From NCBI RefSeq assembly GCF_030719215.1, contig NZ_CP120983.1, forward strand, positions 8,184,001 to 8,248,000: a DNA stretch of 64,000 nucleotides. Direction: 5' to 3'. How positions within the stretch are numbered: position 1 is the first letter of the stretch; every line of letters starts with the position of its first letter. Below are positions 43,821 to 52,729 of the stretch, one piece after another. The notes beneath the pieces are model-generated. The model saw only the letters and a program-made list of their open reading frames with translations, was not told the DNA's origin and did not search any database. Source of the DNA: Streptomyces sp. Alt3 (lineage in GTDB: Bacteria > Actinomycetota > Actinomycetes > Streptomycetales > Streptomycetaceae). Position numbers and translations under genes: made by a program.

Positions 43821-44193
43821 ATGTACAGCCGTCGGGTTCGGCGACGACGACGGCGTCCGGCCGGCGAAGCGACTGCGTCGGCCGCAGCCACCGCGGGACC
43901 TGGTGGAGTACCCCCGCAGCGCAGGTGGCGCTGCGGCAAGCCCCGCGGAGGGAACGGCGCCGTCACGCAGGCCCAGCGCGTCTCCCCGTTCCTCCTCCTC
44001 ACTGCTCGCTGCCTGCCTTCGCGAGCGCGCCGCGCCACGGGCCCCAGGCCTGCGAACAGGCTTTCCCGCTGCGTTCCCGACTCCCGGTCGGCGACAGGTA
44101 GCCGAAGCGGAACGACCCGGGAGCGGGACACGCGAATGTCATTCCTGTCAGCAGGAAAGCCCAGGCAGGACCACCACAGAAGGCGGGATTCAG

Positions 44194-44565
44194 ATGCGGA
44201 ACTCGGTGCTCGCGACGGCGGGAATACTCACGGCGATCGTTCTCTCGGTCAGCGGCGGCGCCGGTGACCTGGCAGGTCCGACGAGCGGTTCCCGGATCGA
44301 TTCCCAGGCCGCTGTGCACCTGGTCCTGCACGACGGCACCAGCTTCGAAGCCGTCGTCTCCGACTCGGGCGAAGGCCCGAACATCGCGCCTGCCGTGCCG
44401 ACCTCCGGTGAGGGTCCGAATGTGGTTCCGGCGTCGGACGGTGAGGGTCCGAATGTGGTTCCGGCGTCGGACGGTGAGGGCCCGAACGTGGTTCCGGCGT
44501 CGGACGGCGAAGGCCCCAATGTGGGTCCTTCGTCCAGCGGTGAAGGCCCCAACTTCGCCGCCTGA
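44194..44565 (+). CDS. Small secreted protein with six GEGPN repeats
   Basis: This 123-residue protein starts at ATG 44194 after AAGGCGGG. An N-terminal hydrophobic segment (VLATAGILTAIVLSVSGGAG) suggests export. A 35-residue linker follows, then six GEGPN units at DNA positions 44368, 44407, 44440, 44473, 44506 and 44539, mostly as 11-residue repeats GEGPNVVPASD, ending GEGPNFAA. The last five units have an exact 33-base period. I know no named family. It reads toward the AfsR-like gene, which converges on it. It could be a repetitive wall or matrix protein or a multi-core peptide precursor. Confidence 0.78.
   Translation: MRNSVLATAGILTAIVLSVSGGAGDLAGPTSGSRIDSQAAVHLVLHDGTSFEAVVSDSGEGPNIAPAVPTSGEGPNVVPASDGEGPNVVPASDGEGPNVVPASDGEGPNVGPSSSGEGPNFAA
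44368..44562 (+). repeat. Tandem 33-bp coding repeat (GEGPN units)
   Basis: Six in-frame units encode GEGPN followed by six variable residues. The three central units are almost identical in DNA (GGTGAGGGTCCGAATGTGG at the first two), which indicates recent unit duplication, while the outer units have diverged. Confidence 0.9.
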
Positions 44566-44726
44566 AGCCCTAGGCCTGAGCTGCGGTCCGATGCTTCCCC
44601 GGGCCACCTGGCCCCTGGGGGAGGCCGGCACCGCCTGGGCGAAGTACGGGGGAGCCGCCCTCCTGGCATCGGTGATGTGAACGCCAGGAACGGTTTCGCG
44701 CGGCCACCCCGCTCAGCGCCGAACCG

Positions 44727-47700
44727 TCAAATCGTCTGGTCCGCAGGAATCCCCATGGCTTCGAAGGCTTCGTTCGCCGTCTCGCGGTGGGCCCGGGCCG
44801 GACCGAGCTCGCCGAGTTTCTCCAGGGCATGAGCCATTCCGGCGAGCGCGTGTGCCTCCTCCACCCGGTAGCCGACCACGGTAGCCGCGTCATGGGCGTG
44901 CCGGTGCAGCTCCAGGGACAGGGAGTAGCGGCCGTTGCGGGCGTGCAGTCGCCCGATGATGTTGCCGACGGCGGCCTCGCGCATCGGTGTGCCGCTCAGG
45001 TCTCCCAGCTGCAGTGCCGACTCGGCCCACTCGGCGGCCGGTTTGCTCTCGCCGAGCCGGTCGGCGGCCTCGGCGGACAGGGCGAGCACCAAGGACATGT
45101 CTGCGGGCGACATGACGTCCACAGCCAGCTTGCGGGCCCGGCCCAGCAGATCGGCGGCCGCCTCGGTCTCGCCCAGTCCGAGCCGGGCGACCGCGAGATC
45201 CGTCAGCCCTTCGACCTCCTTGTCGACGGAACCGATGCTGCGCGAGAGCGTCACGGCACGAGTGGCGGCCTCCACCGCCTCCGGGAAACGCCTCCACTCG
45301 GAGTACAGGTTGCTCAGGTTGGTCAAGGACTCGGCCTCGGCACGCTCCGCCCCGAGCTCCCGCTTGATGGAGATGGACTGTTCGAGGCGGGGGAGCGCTT
45401 CGTGGTACCGGCCCAGTGCGCTGAGCAGGAGCCCCAGGACGCCGGTGTCCTTGGCTTCGCCGCGTCGGTCGTGGAGAGCGACGGCCAGCCCGAACGCCTC
45501 CTCCGCCGTCTCTATCCCCTCCTCGAAGCGGCCGAGCTTCCAGCAGGCCACGGCAAGGTTCGACAGACTCAGCCGTAACAGGGCCGGGTCGCCCAGCCGA
45601 CGGGAAGCGGTGATCGCGGTGCGGCTCAGTTCCCGGAATTCCTCCAGGCGACCACGAAGGTCGAGGGGGAAGGCAACGTTGGCGGCGAGCAGCCCCACAT
45701 GGCTGTCCAGCTCCCATCGGTATGCGAGGGAGACAGCGGCCAGCAGCGAGTCCTGCTCCCTCTCCAGCCAGTCCCGGGCCTGGTCGGGGGTGTTGAGCGG
45801 GGGGAGTTCGGCGAGCGACCGGTGCTCGGGGCGGCTTATCCGGACACGTCCGGGGAAAAGCACGTCGCAGGCGGCGTCCGTGGCAGCCAGAGCGAAGTCG
45901 AGGAGCCGACGCACGGCCTGCGCTGCCTCCTCGACACCCGCGCTCCCGCCCGCCCCGCCGGGACCCGTACTGCCGCGCGAGAGGTTCTGGGCGAAGCTCC
46001 GGACCAGATCGTGGAAGGCGTAGCGACCGGTTTCGTGCTGCTGGAGCAGATGCATGTCCAGGAGGTACTCCAGCACCCCCTCCGCGTCCCGGGTGCCCTT
46101 GTCGAGCAAGGCGCCGGCCGCATACACGTCGATCTCGGTCCCCGGGTGCTGGCCCAGCATCCTGAAGGCCTCCCGGGTCTCGGCGGCCAGACCCTCGTAC
46201 GAGAGCCTCAAGGTCACTTCGACGCTGCGCTCGCCGGAGTTGAGTTCGGCCAGCCTGTGGGCGTCGTCGCGGAGTCTGTCGACGAGGTAGCGGACGGTCC
46301 ATCGGGGGCGTTTCCGCAGCCTGGCGACGGCGATGCGCAGGGCGAGCGGGAGATGGCCGCAGAGTTCGGCCAGTTGTGCGACGGCTTCCGGCTCAGCACG
46401 GGCGCGTGTACGGCCGAGAACACCCTCGACGAGGGCGACGCTGTCGCCGGGCGGCATGACGCCCAGGGAAATGGTGTGCGCGGCGTCGAGGTCCGCGAGC
46501 AGGGCTCGGCTGGTGACCAGGACGAGGGTTTCTGTCGGAGAGGTGAGGAGCGGCCTCACCTGGGACTCGTCCAGGGCGTTGTCGAGCAGAAGGATCATTC
46601 GATGGGCGCTCATGGTGCGCCGCCACAGCGCGATGCGCCCCTCGGCGTCGTCCGGGATCCGATCGCCCGGCACGCCCAGCGTCCGCAGCAGGGCTTCGGC
46701 GGCAGCGCCCGCACTGAGGGGCTGTCCGCTGGGTGTGAACCCGCGCAGGTCGATGTGGAGCTGGGCGTCGGGGTAGCTGTCGGCGAGCTGATGAGCGGCC
46801 CGTACCGCGAGTGACGTCTTGCCGCTGCCGCCCATGCCGTCGATGGCGATGATCAGTGGCCCCGTGCCCGGAGCCTCCTGCACGAACCCGAGCAGTTCGC
46901 GGACCTCCGCTTCACGGCCGGTGAAGTCGCGCAGGTCGTAGGGCAGGGTGGAAGGCTTGTCCTCCGGGGTGAAGGGAGCGGGGGCGGTCTGCGGCGGAGC
47001 CGCGAGATCGGGGCTGTTGCGCAGTATGGCGTTGTGCAGTTCGCTGAGCGAGTCGCCGGGGCCGATGCCGAGTTCGTCGATCAGGAACTCTCGGACCTTG
47101 GCGAACTCTTCGAGTGCCTCCGCTTGGCGGCCGGACCGGAAGAGGGCCAGCATCAGCTGGCCGCGCAGAGTTTCGCGAAGTGGGTGTGCGTCGATGAACT
47201 CCCTTATCTCACCCACCAGTTCGCTGTTCTCGCCCGAGCTGAGCCGTAAATCGAAGAGCTGCTCGACAGCCGAGAGACGCCGTTCCTCCAGAGCTGCGGA
47301 GGCGGCCGAGAGCACCGATCCGGCGCTGCCGGACAGCAGCGGCCCCCGCCACAGGTCGAGCGCCTCTCGGAGTGCCGTGGCGGCGAACGCGCTCCGTCCG
47401 GCGGCCGTGGCCTCCCTGGCCTGTTTCAGCCCCTCGGTGAACCTGCTGAGGTCCACCTGGTCAGGCGTCGTGAGAGCCCGGTAGCCCGGCCCCTCCGTGA
47501 CGATCAGATTGCGTCCGTCCGGGATGCGCTGACGCAGCTCTGCCACGGCCTTGCGCACCTGGTGGGCGGCGGTGGCGGGCGCGTTCTCGTCCCACACGGC
47601 TTCCACCAGGCGGAAGACGGGAAGCACGCGCTGGGGCTCCAGCAGGAGAGTCACCAGAACCTTCTCGTGCACCGGGCCACCCACCCGTACGCGTTCCGCT

Positions 47701-47768
47701 CCGTCCCAGCATTCGAACGAGCCCAGAATCCGGAACCGCACTCTGTGTTCCCCTGCGTCCTCGCCCAT
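44727..47768 (-). CDS. AfsR-type SARP regulator with NB-ARC and TPR domains
   Basis: This 1013-residue pathway regulator has an N-terminal winged helix (RFRILGSFECWDGAERVRVGG… residues 10-100) and BTAD domain (to about 255). The P-loop IDGMGGSGKTSLAVRAA lies near 312, with NB-ARC region to about 560, then TPR repeats (about 690-1000). SARP proteins activate antibiotic clusters; the STAND half gates this by nucleotide and signal. Two in-frame TTA leucine codons (residues about 174 and 731) make translation depend on the bldA tRNA, typical for developmental control. Start ATG 47768 has GGAGGG upstream. It is the likely activator of the neighbouring cluster. Confidence 0.95.
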   Translation of the reverse strand: MGEDAGEHRVRFRILGSFECWDGAERVRVGGPVHEKVLVTLLLEPQRVLPVFRLVEAVWDENAPATAAHQVRKAVAELRQRIPDGRNLIVTEGPGYRALTTPDQVDLSRFTEGLKQAREATAAGRSAFAATALREALDLWRGPLLSGSAGSVLSAASAALEERRLSAVEQLFDLRLSSGENSELVGEIREFIDAHPLRETLRGQLMLALFRSGRQAEALEEFAKVREFLIDELGIGPGDSLSELHNAILRNSPDLAAPPQTAPAPFTPEDKPSTLPYDLRDFTGREAEVRELLGFVQEAPGTGPLIIAIDGMGGSGKTSLAVRAAHQLADSYPDAQLHIDLRGFTPSGQPLSAGAAAEALLRTLGVPGDRIPDDAEGRIALWRRTMSAHRMILLLDNALDESQVRPLLTSPTETLVLVTSRALLADLDAAHTISLGVMPPGDSVALVEGVLGRTRARAEPEAVAQLAELCGHLPLALRIAVARLRKRPRWTVRYLVDRLRDDAHRLAELNSGERSVEVTLRLSYEGLAAETREAFRMLGQHPGTEIDVYAAGALLDKGTRDAEGVLEYLLDMHLLQQHETGRYAFHDLVRSFAQNLSRGSTGPGGAGGSAGVEEAAQAVRRLLDFALAATDAACDVLFPGRVRISRPEHRSLAELPPLNTPDQARDWLEREQDSLLAAVSLAYRWELDSHVGLLAANVAFPLDLRGRLEEFRELSRTAITASRRLGDPALLRLSLSNLAVACWKLGRFEEGIETAEEAFGLAVALHDRRGEAKDTGVLGLLLSALGRYHEALPRLEQSISIKRELGAERAEAESLTNLSNLYSEWRRFPEAVEAATRAVTLSRSIGSVDKEVEGLTDLAVARLGLGETEAAADLLGRARKLAVDVMSPADMSLVLALSAEAADRLGESKPAAEWAESALQLGDLSGTPMREAAVGNIIGRLHARNGRYSLSLELHRHAHDAATVVGYRVEEAHALAGMAHALEKLGELGPARAHRETANEAFEAMGIPADQTI

Positions 47769-48305
47769 GAAACGTTTCCCTCCAGCGGGCCTTGGAGCGA
47801 CGCCTGCCACCCCACCAATGCCGACGCTCCCAGTCCTGCCGGTCCGAATGGTTCATCACACCAGTGCGGCGAGGTGGGCGGCAAGACGGCCCTCCGCTTC
47901 ATGGCCACAAGGCAACGTTCGTCGTACAGAATTGATTTACTGTCAACACTCATCGCCGCGTATCGGCCATGCACGCGGACCGTCGATGCGGAAGCCCGTG
48001 ACTGTGACCGCCGGACCCTCTCCTGGCATATCCACCTCATGGCCTCGGAGCCCAGCCCGACGGAACGCCCAGGTGCGAGGCAGCCGCACCTCCCCGCCGG
48101 TACGCCGTCGCGGCGGCGAGAAGCCTGCACGAATCGTCGGATGCGTGGTGCCGAACTTCCGCCCGAGCGAGGCCGTCGGTCGACGCGTTCGCACGCGTCG
48201 ACCGGCCGCCGTTGTCTACGGTCGTGAAGTGCACACGAGGTGTGGACGCAGGTGACGATTTTCGAGCGGGAGGGTGAGAGGCGGCCGCGCGGGCACACGA
48301 GGTCC
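47769..48305. promoter_or_regulatory. Upstream region of the AfsR-like gene
   Basis: No gene is recognised. A relatively AT-rich patch at about 47925-47950 contains TTGACA on the minus strand (47941-47946), a good -35 hexamer for the regulator gene about 170 bases downstream; the -10 is not clear. Confidence 0.4.
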
Positions 48306-48779
48306 ATGTCCGGAGAGCACGCACGTCGCATGAGCGTCCCCGCCCGCTCCGTCCCCCAGACGCCCCCGCGCGGAGCCAGACACGGACGCCGGCCGGTGTC
48401 CGGCAGGCGACTGCGCCTGAGGATCTTCGCCTACCGTGGCATCGAGTTCCTCTCCGCCCATGTCCCCGGTGACGCCGGCCCCGGGGAGGAGTGTCTGCTC
48501 CTTGTCCACGTCCGCAAGGTTGTCGGCCAGATCCGCTACCGGATCTGTACCGCCTGTGGCGAGGGCGTCATCAGCGGCGTGGATATCGACGGCCGGCTCC
48601 ACTCCACCGGGCTCGGCACGCGGGCCCTGTCGCACCTTCGGTCCCTCCACCCCGGAATCACCTGGCGCAGCACCCTGACGCTACGCGCCACGCGCGATCT
48701 GCTGCGCCGTATGCGAATTCTCGCCGCTGAGGCGGAACCCAGGTGTGAACACGTCCTCGCGCTCGGACCGGCCGACTGA
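48306..48779 (+). CDS. Hypothetical protein with weak GNAT-like region
   Basis: This 157-residue protein has a basic leader and then …LRIFAYRGIEFLSAHVPGDAGPGEECLLLVHVRKVVGQIRYRIC… followed by IDGRLHSTGLGTRALSHLRSLHP. The latter resembles the acetyl-CoA loop and helix of GNAT proteins (GLGTRAL). A CTAC pair (Cys-x2-Cys) lies in the middle. Start is uncertain; ATG 48306 and 48330 are options. It stands alone. Streptomyces-specific hypothetical protein is the safe name. Confidence 0.55.
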   Translation: MSGEHARRMSVPARSVPQTPPRGARHGRRPVSGRRLRLRIFAYRGIEFLSAHVPGDAGPGEECLLLVHVRKVVGQIRYRICTACGEGVISGVDIDGRLHSTGLGTRALSHLRSLHPGITWRSTLTLRATRDLLRRMRILAAEAEPRCEHVLALGPAD

Positions 48780-48949
48780 CGTACGAGCCGCACGTCGGTG
48801 CCTGCCGTTCCGGATGGCTTCTCGCCAGGTGCACCCGTCGCCGTACGAGCCTCCGGCGGGGAGCAGGGGCGGCCAGGACTCCGCACCGCCCCTGCCGAGC
48901 AATCGATCCAGCTCCGGCCGGTGGCCGGATTTCGAAGGGAGCGGGCGGG

Positions 48950-49210
48950 TCAGTTCGTGACGGACCGGTCACGCGCCAGCAAGGTCTCCGCCCCTGTCTC
49001 CACGAGATCCGTGGCCGTCGACGCCTTGTGCGCCAAGCCGGTCTCCTGGGCCACTCCATGGACCGCCGTGCCGGTGCGTTCTCCGGCGGTGGCAGCGGTG
49101 AGGGCGGCGCCGGTCAGGGCCGGAGCGAAACTGTCTGCCTGTGCGGCGGGGGCGGCGGTCAGCAGTACCGATCCGGCCGCGGCCGCGGTGAGGGTTCGCC
49201 ATACGTTCAT
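48950..49210 (-). CDS. Small secreted Ala-rich protein
   Basis: This 86-residue protein has a Sec signal peptide (MNVWRTLTAAAAGSVLLTAAPAAQA-DS, cleavage after AQA near 26). The 60-residue mature part is Ala/Thr-rich and likely helical, with no Cys. It resembles the many small exported proteins of Streptomyces that lack assigned function. A GGAGGAG lies rather far (17 bases) upstream of ATG 49210. Confidence 0.6.
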   Translation of the reverse strand: MNVWRTLTAAAAGSVLLTAAPAAQADSFAPALTGAALTAATAGERTGTAVHGVAQETGLAHKASTATDLVETGAETLLARDRSVTN

Positions 49211-49592
49211 GGTCGGTACAACGCTTACTCCTCCCGCAGGGCACGGTGGGCGACGAATTTCAGGAGACGGGTCCGCCGGCGCAGCGGGGGAGTCGAAGAC
49301 CGACTTCGGGGAGCAAGTCGAACATGGGCGTCGTGGCAGGTGGCGAGATCATCGGCAGGTGTTCGACTGGATTCCGCGCGTGTGGGCCGGGGTGCAGTGG
49401 TGCGGCCTGCCGGAGAGGTTCGTGTCGTGGAAGGCCTTCTGTGAATGCCACCGTCCGTGGTCGACCGGCGAGGCTCGGGGCGTCTGCTCCTGCAGGTTGT
49501 CGTGGGCGGCGCGTCCGTTCTGCCGGACGAAGTCATGGCTGCGCGGACAGCGCGCTGTGTGCCTCGTCAGCCTGTTTGTTGCGGGTGGCGGT
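49211..49592. other. Intergenic, nothing recognised
   Basis: Between the small secreted protein and the GntR regulator. Short frames are present but none has a recognisable family or codon pattern. Confidence 0.35.
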
Positions 49593-50273
49593 TCATCTAC
49601 GGGTCGGTACCGGTGTGGATGAGGTGGCGGCCGACGACCGCAGTTGTTCGATCACGTCGTTCAAGTGCGCGGCAGCAGCCTGTGCCGCTGCCGTGGCGTC
49701 GCCGCTGACGATCCCGTCGATGATGTCCAGGTGCTGCTGCAGTGACTGGGCGGGGCGGCCGGGGCGCAGGGCCAGCCGGAACTGAAAACGCACCATCGGT
49801 CCGTTGAGACGTTCGAGCTGGCGCCTGGCGACCTCCTGACCGCTGGCCTCGACCACCAGTTCGTGCAGGCGCTGGTTGAGGGCGGAGTACGTGTGCACCG
49901 CTCCGTCCGCGACTGCCTGCCGCATCTCCGTGCCTATCCGGCGCAGTTCCGTACGCTGCGCCTCGTTCGCCTGCGTAGCCGCCTTCATGGCGCACAGTTG
50001 CTCCAGTGCTGAGCGGCACTCGGTGATCTGTATGGCCTCGTCGATGGAGACCGCACGGATGCGGGCGCCGCGGCGGGGGACGATCTCCACGATCTCCTCG
50101 GCGGCGAGGTCCTGCAGGGCCTCGCGGACGGCGCTGCGGGTCGTGCCGTAGGACTCGGCGAGGTCGTTCTCCACGAGTCGCTGCCCGGGTACCAGGTCCC
50201 CGGAGCGCAAGGAATGCCTGATGGCGTCGGTCACGTACTGGCGTCCGGCTGCGCCCGTCAGCTTGTCCGTCAA
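49593..50273 (-). CDS. GntR-family regulator, FadR/FCD subgroup
   Basis: This 226-residue protein has a winged helix (IRHSLRSGDLVPGQRLVENDLAESYGTTRSAVREALQDLAAEEIVEIVPRRGARI) and an all-helical FCD ligand domain with the metal-site type pattern (…ECRSALEQLC…, YSALNQRLHELVVEASG…, QSLQQHLDIIDGIVSGD). Subgroup members respond to small organic acids. The start codon is TTG 50273. It diverges from the 4-oxalomesaconate/PDC operon and is surely its regulator; a carboxylate of that pathway is the likely ligand. Confidence 0.93.
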   Translation of the reverse strand: MTDKLTGAAGRQYVTDAIRHSLRSGDLVPGQRLVENDLAESYGTTRSAVREALQDLAAEEIVEIVPRRGARIRAVSIDEAIQITECRSALEQLCAMKAATQANEAQRTELRRIGTEMRQAVADGAVHTYSALNQRLHELVVEASGQEVARRQLERLNGPMVRFQFRLALRPGRPAQSLQQHLDIIDGIVSGDATAAAQAAAAHLNDVIEQLRSSAATSSTPVPTRR

Positions 50274-50379
50274 CTCGTTCGACCTCTTTCGTCGGCAGGT
50301 CTGTGCATGTGAAGCCTAGAGCCTCGTGGGGCTCCGGCCGCGTCCCCGGCGAACTTCTTTTGTAATTTCTTCAAACATC

Positions 50380-50402
50380 TTGTCAACAATCTGGTTGATG
50401 AC
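50380..50402. promoter_or_regulatory. Candidate GntR operator
   Basis: The imperfect palindrome TTGTCAAC-AATCTG-GTTGATGAC, in an AT-rich patch of the gap between the GntR gene and the catabolic operon, fits the short dyads bound by FadR-type regulators. It lies 43 bases before the first catabolic gene. Confidence 0.5.
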
Positions 50403-50444
50403 CTAGCTTCCTCTGCGTATCCCCAGTTTGGCGAAGGAGTCCCG

Positions 50445-51632
50445 ATGCCTGCCGAAGCAGTTACCCGGTCCAGCGGGGCGCGCCGTCACGGCTCCCAGAC
50501 CGCGATTCCGTGCCTCTTCATGCGAGGCGGCACGTCGCGGGGGCCGTTCTTCGACGCGCGACTGCTGCCGGAGGACACCGAGCTCCGTGACACCGTGCTG
50601 CTGGCCGCGATGGGCTCACCCGACCCGCGCCAGATCGACGGCATCGGCGGCGGGCACCCGCTGACCAGCAAGATCGGCATCGTGGGTCCTGGCACGGAAC
50701 CCGGCGTCGACGTGGAGTGGACTTTCGTTCAGGTGCAGCCCGGCGGGGACACGGTCGACACTTCCTCCAACTGCGGCAACATGCTGGCTGCCGTGCTGCC
50801 GTTCGCTGTCGAGACCGGCGTGGTCGTCCCCGACGCCGACCGCACCACCGCCCGGGTGCGTACCCACAACACCGGCATGGTCGCCGAGATCACCGTCGCC
50901 ACCCCACTGGGCACGGACGGAGCGCGGCACGTCGACTACCGGGGCCAGGCCCGTATCGACGGTGTCCCCGGCACTGCCGCTCCGGTCGAGATCAGCTTCC
51001 TGGACACGGCCGGCTCTGTCGCCGGCTCCATGCTCCCCACCGGGCATGCGCGCGACACCGTCGAGGTTCCCGGAATCGGTGCCGTCGACGTCACCCTGAT
51101 CGACAACGGCCAGCCCCTGGCGATCGTGGCAGCCGAGCGCCTGGGCGCCACCGGCTACGAGACACCGTCACAGATCGACGCCGACGGCGGGCTCAAGGCC
51201 CGTGTCGAGGCGCTACGCCTGATCTGCGGCGAAGCCATGGGCCTGGGCGACGTCACGGAGAAGAACTACCCGAAGATGACGCTGGTGGCGCCGCCGCGTC
51301 ACGGGGGCACCCTCTCCACGCGCAGCCTCATCCCGCAGGTCTGCCACCAGTCCATCGGTGTGCTCGCCGCCGTCACGGTTGCGACCGCCTGTGTACTTGA
51401 AGGCAGCGTCGCCCGCGACATCGCCGCCGATGTCTCCGGCACGGAGCCCACCGTCTCCGTCGAGCACCCGTCCGGGGAGTCCAGCGTCACCCTCGGCCTC
51501 ACCCCGGACGTCCCCCGGCGGGTCACGCGCTCCGCGCTGCTGCGTACCGCCCGGCTCATCATGGCCGGCGACCTCCTCATACCCCGTTCCCTCTGGGACC
51601 CCACCCCCACCACTCAGGAGAACACCGCGTGA
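50445..51632 (+). CDS. galD: 4-oxalomesaconate tautomerase (PrpF/GalD family)
   Basis: This 395-residue enzyme of the DAP-epimerase fold has the family signature IPCLFMRGGTSRGPFF near residue 23, catalytic Cys in SSNCGNMLAAV near 107, and the second Cys in VATACVLEGS near 315. It interconverts keto and enol forms of 4-oxalomesaconate in the gallate/protocatechuate 4,5-cleavage pathway. ATG 50445 has GAAGGAG upstream. Its stop overlaps the next gene's GTG start (GTGA). The operon context supports this role over 2-methylaconitate isomerase. Confidence 0.88.
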   Translation: MPAEAVTRSSGARRHGSQTAIPCLFMRGGTSRGPFFDARLLPEDTELRDTVLLAAMGSPDPRQIDGIGGGHPLTSKIGIVGPGTEPGVDVEWTFVQVQPGGDTVDTSSNCGNMLAAVLPFAVETGVVVPDADRTTARVRTHNTGMVAEITVATPLGTDGARHVDYRGQARIDGVPGTAAPVEISFLDTAGSVAGSMLPTGHARDTVEVPGIGAVDVTLIDNGQPLAIVAAERLGATGYETPSQIDADGGLKARVEALRLICGEAMGLGDVTEKNYPKMTLVAPPRHGGTLSTRSLIPQVCHQSIGVLAAVTVATACVLEGSVARDIAADVSGTEPTVSVEHPSGESSVTLGLTPDVPRRVTRSALLRTARLIMAGDLLIPRSLWDPTPTTQENTA

Positions 51633-52654
51633 TCATTGACGTCCACGGTCACTACACGACGGCGCCTGCCCCGCTGGGGGAGTGGCGTGGGGCCCAGATC
51701 GCCGCGCTCACCGACCCGGCACGGGCACCCGATCGCGCAGGGCCCGCCATCAGCGACGACCAGATCCGCGAATCCATCGAGACCAACCAACTACGTCTCA
51801 TGGACGAGCGTGGCATCGACGTCACCGTCTTCTCCCCTCGGGCCTCGTTCATGGCCCACCACATCGGCGATTTCGCCACCTCCTCCGCCTGGGCCCGCAT
51901 CTGCAACGACCTGTGCCACCGTGTCGCCGAGCTGTATCCCGGCCGATTCGCCCCCGGTGCGATGCTGCCGCAGTCACCGGGAACCGATCCGGCCACCGTC
52001 ATCCCCGAAATCGAACGCGCGGTGCTGGAGCTGGGCGCCGTCACGGTCAACATCAACCCGGACCCCTCCGGCGGCCACTGGACCGCACCACCGTTGACAG
52101 ACCGGTCCTGGTACCCGGTGTGGGAGAAGCTCGCCGAGCTGGACGTGCCGGCCATGGTTCACGTCTCCACCAGCTGCAACGCGGCCTTCCACACCACCGG
52201 GGCTCACTACCTCAACGCCGACACCACCGCGTTCATGCAACTGCTGGCCGGGGATCTGTTCGCCGACTTTCCCGAGCTGCGCCTGATCGTCCCGCACGGT
52301 GGCGGCGCCGTGCCGTATCACTGGGGCCGGTTCCGGGGCCTGGCGCAGGCGCTGGGCAAGCCGGATGCGGTGGAGTCACTGTTGCGCAATGTCTTCTTCG
52401 ACACCTGCGTCTACCACCAGCCAGGCATCGACCTGCTGTTGGAAGTGGTCCCGCACGGCAACATCCTCTTCGCCTCCGAGATGATCGGGGCCGTCCGTGG
52501 CATCGACTCGCACACCGGCCACCACTTCGACGACACACGCCGCTACGTCGAGAACGCGGGCCTGTCCGACGAACAACTGACCGCGGTCGAGGAACGCAAC
52601 GCCAGGCGTGTGTACCCCCGTCTGGATGCCCGCTTGAGTGCCCAGGGCCGCTGA
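51629..52654 (+). CDS. ligJ: Amidohydrolase-2 family 4-oxalomesaconate hydratase (LigJ-like)
   Basis: This 341-residue TIM-barrel metalloenzyme has DVHGHY at the N-terminus, MVHVS near 178, and VPHGGGAVPYHWGR near 218, the metal and substrate pattern of the LigJ/ACMSD branch of amidohydrolase-2 proteins. LigJ hydrates 4-oxalomesaconate to 4-carboxy-4-hydroxy-2-oxoadipate. The neighbouring tautomerase and aldolase complete that segment. GTG 51629 overlaps the previous stop. Confidence 0.88.
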   Translation: MIIDVHGHYTTAPAPLGEWRGAQIAALTDPARAPDRAGPAISDDQIRESIETNQLRLMDERGIDVTVFSPRASFMAHHIGDFATSSAWARICNDLCHRVAELYPGRFAPGAMLPQSPGTDPATVIPEIERAVLELGAVTVNINPDPSGGHWTAPPLTDRSWYPVWEKLAELDVPAMVHVSTSCNAAFHTTGAHYLNADTTAFMQLLAGDLFADFPELRLIVPHGGGAVPYHWGRFRGLAQALGKPDAVESLLRNVFFDTCVYHQPGIDLLLEVVPHGNILFASEMIGAVRGIDSHTGHHFDDTRRYVENAGLSDEQLTAVEERNARRVYPRLDARLSAQGR

Positions 52655-52729
52655 GTCCCTGGGCCCCGTCCCACACGGCCTGGTTCCGCTCCCGGATCGA
52701 TCACCCATGACAGCGCAAGGAGTCAAATC

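Noticed and set aside
44368..44562. The 33-base tandem repeat as a CRISPR array
   Set aside because: Units are contiguous, in frame and encode a protein repeat; there are no unique spacers and no cas genes.
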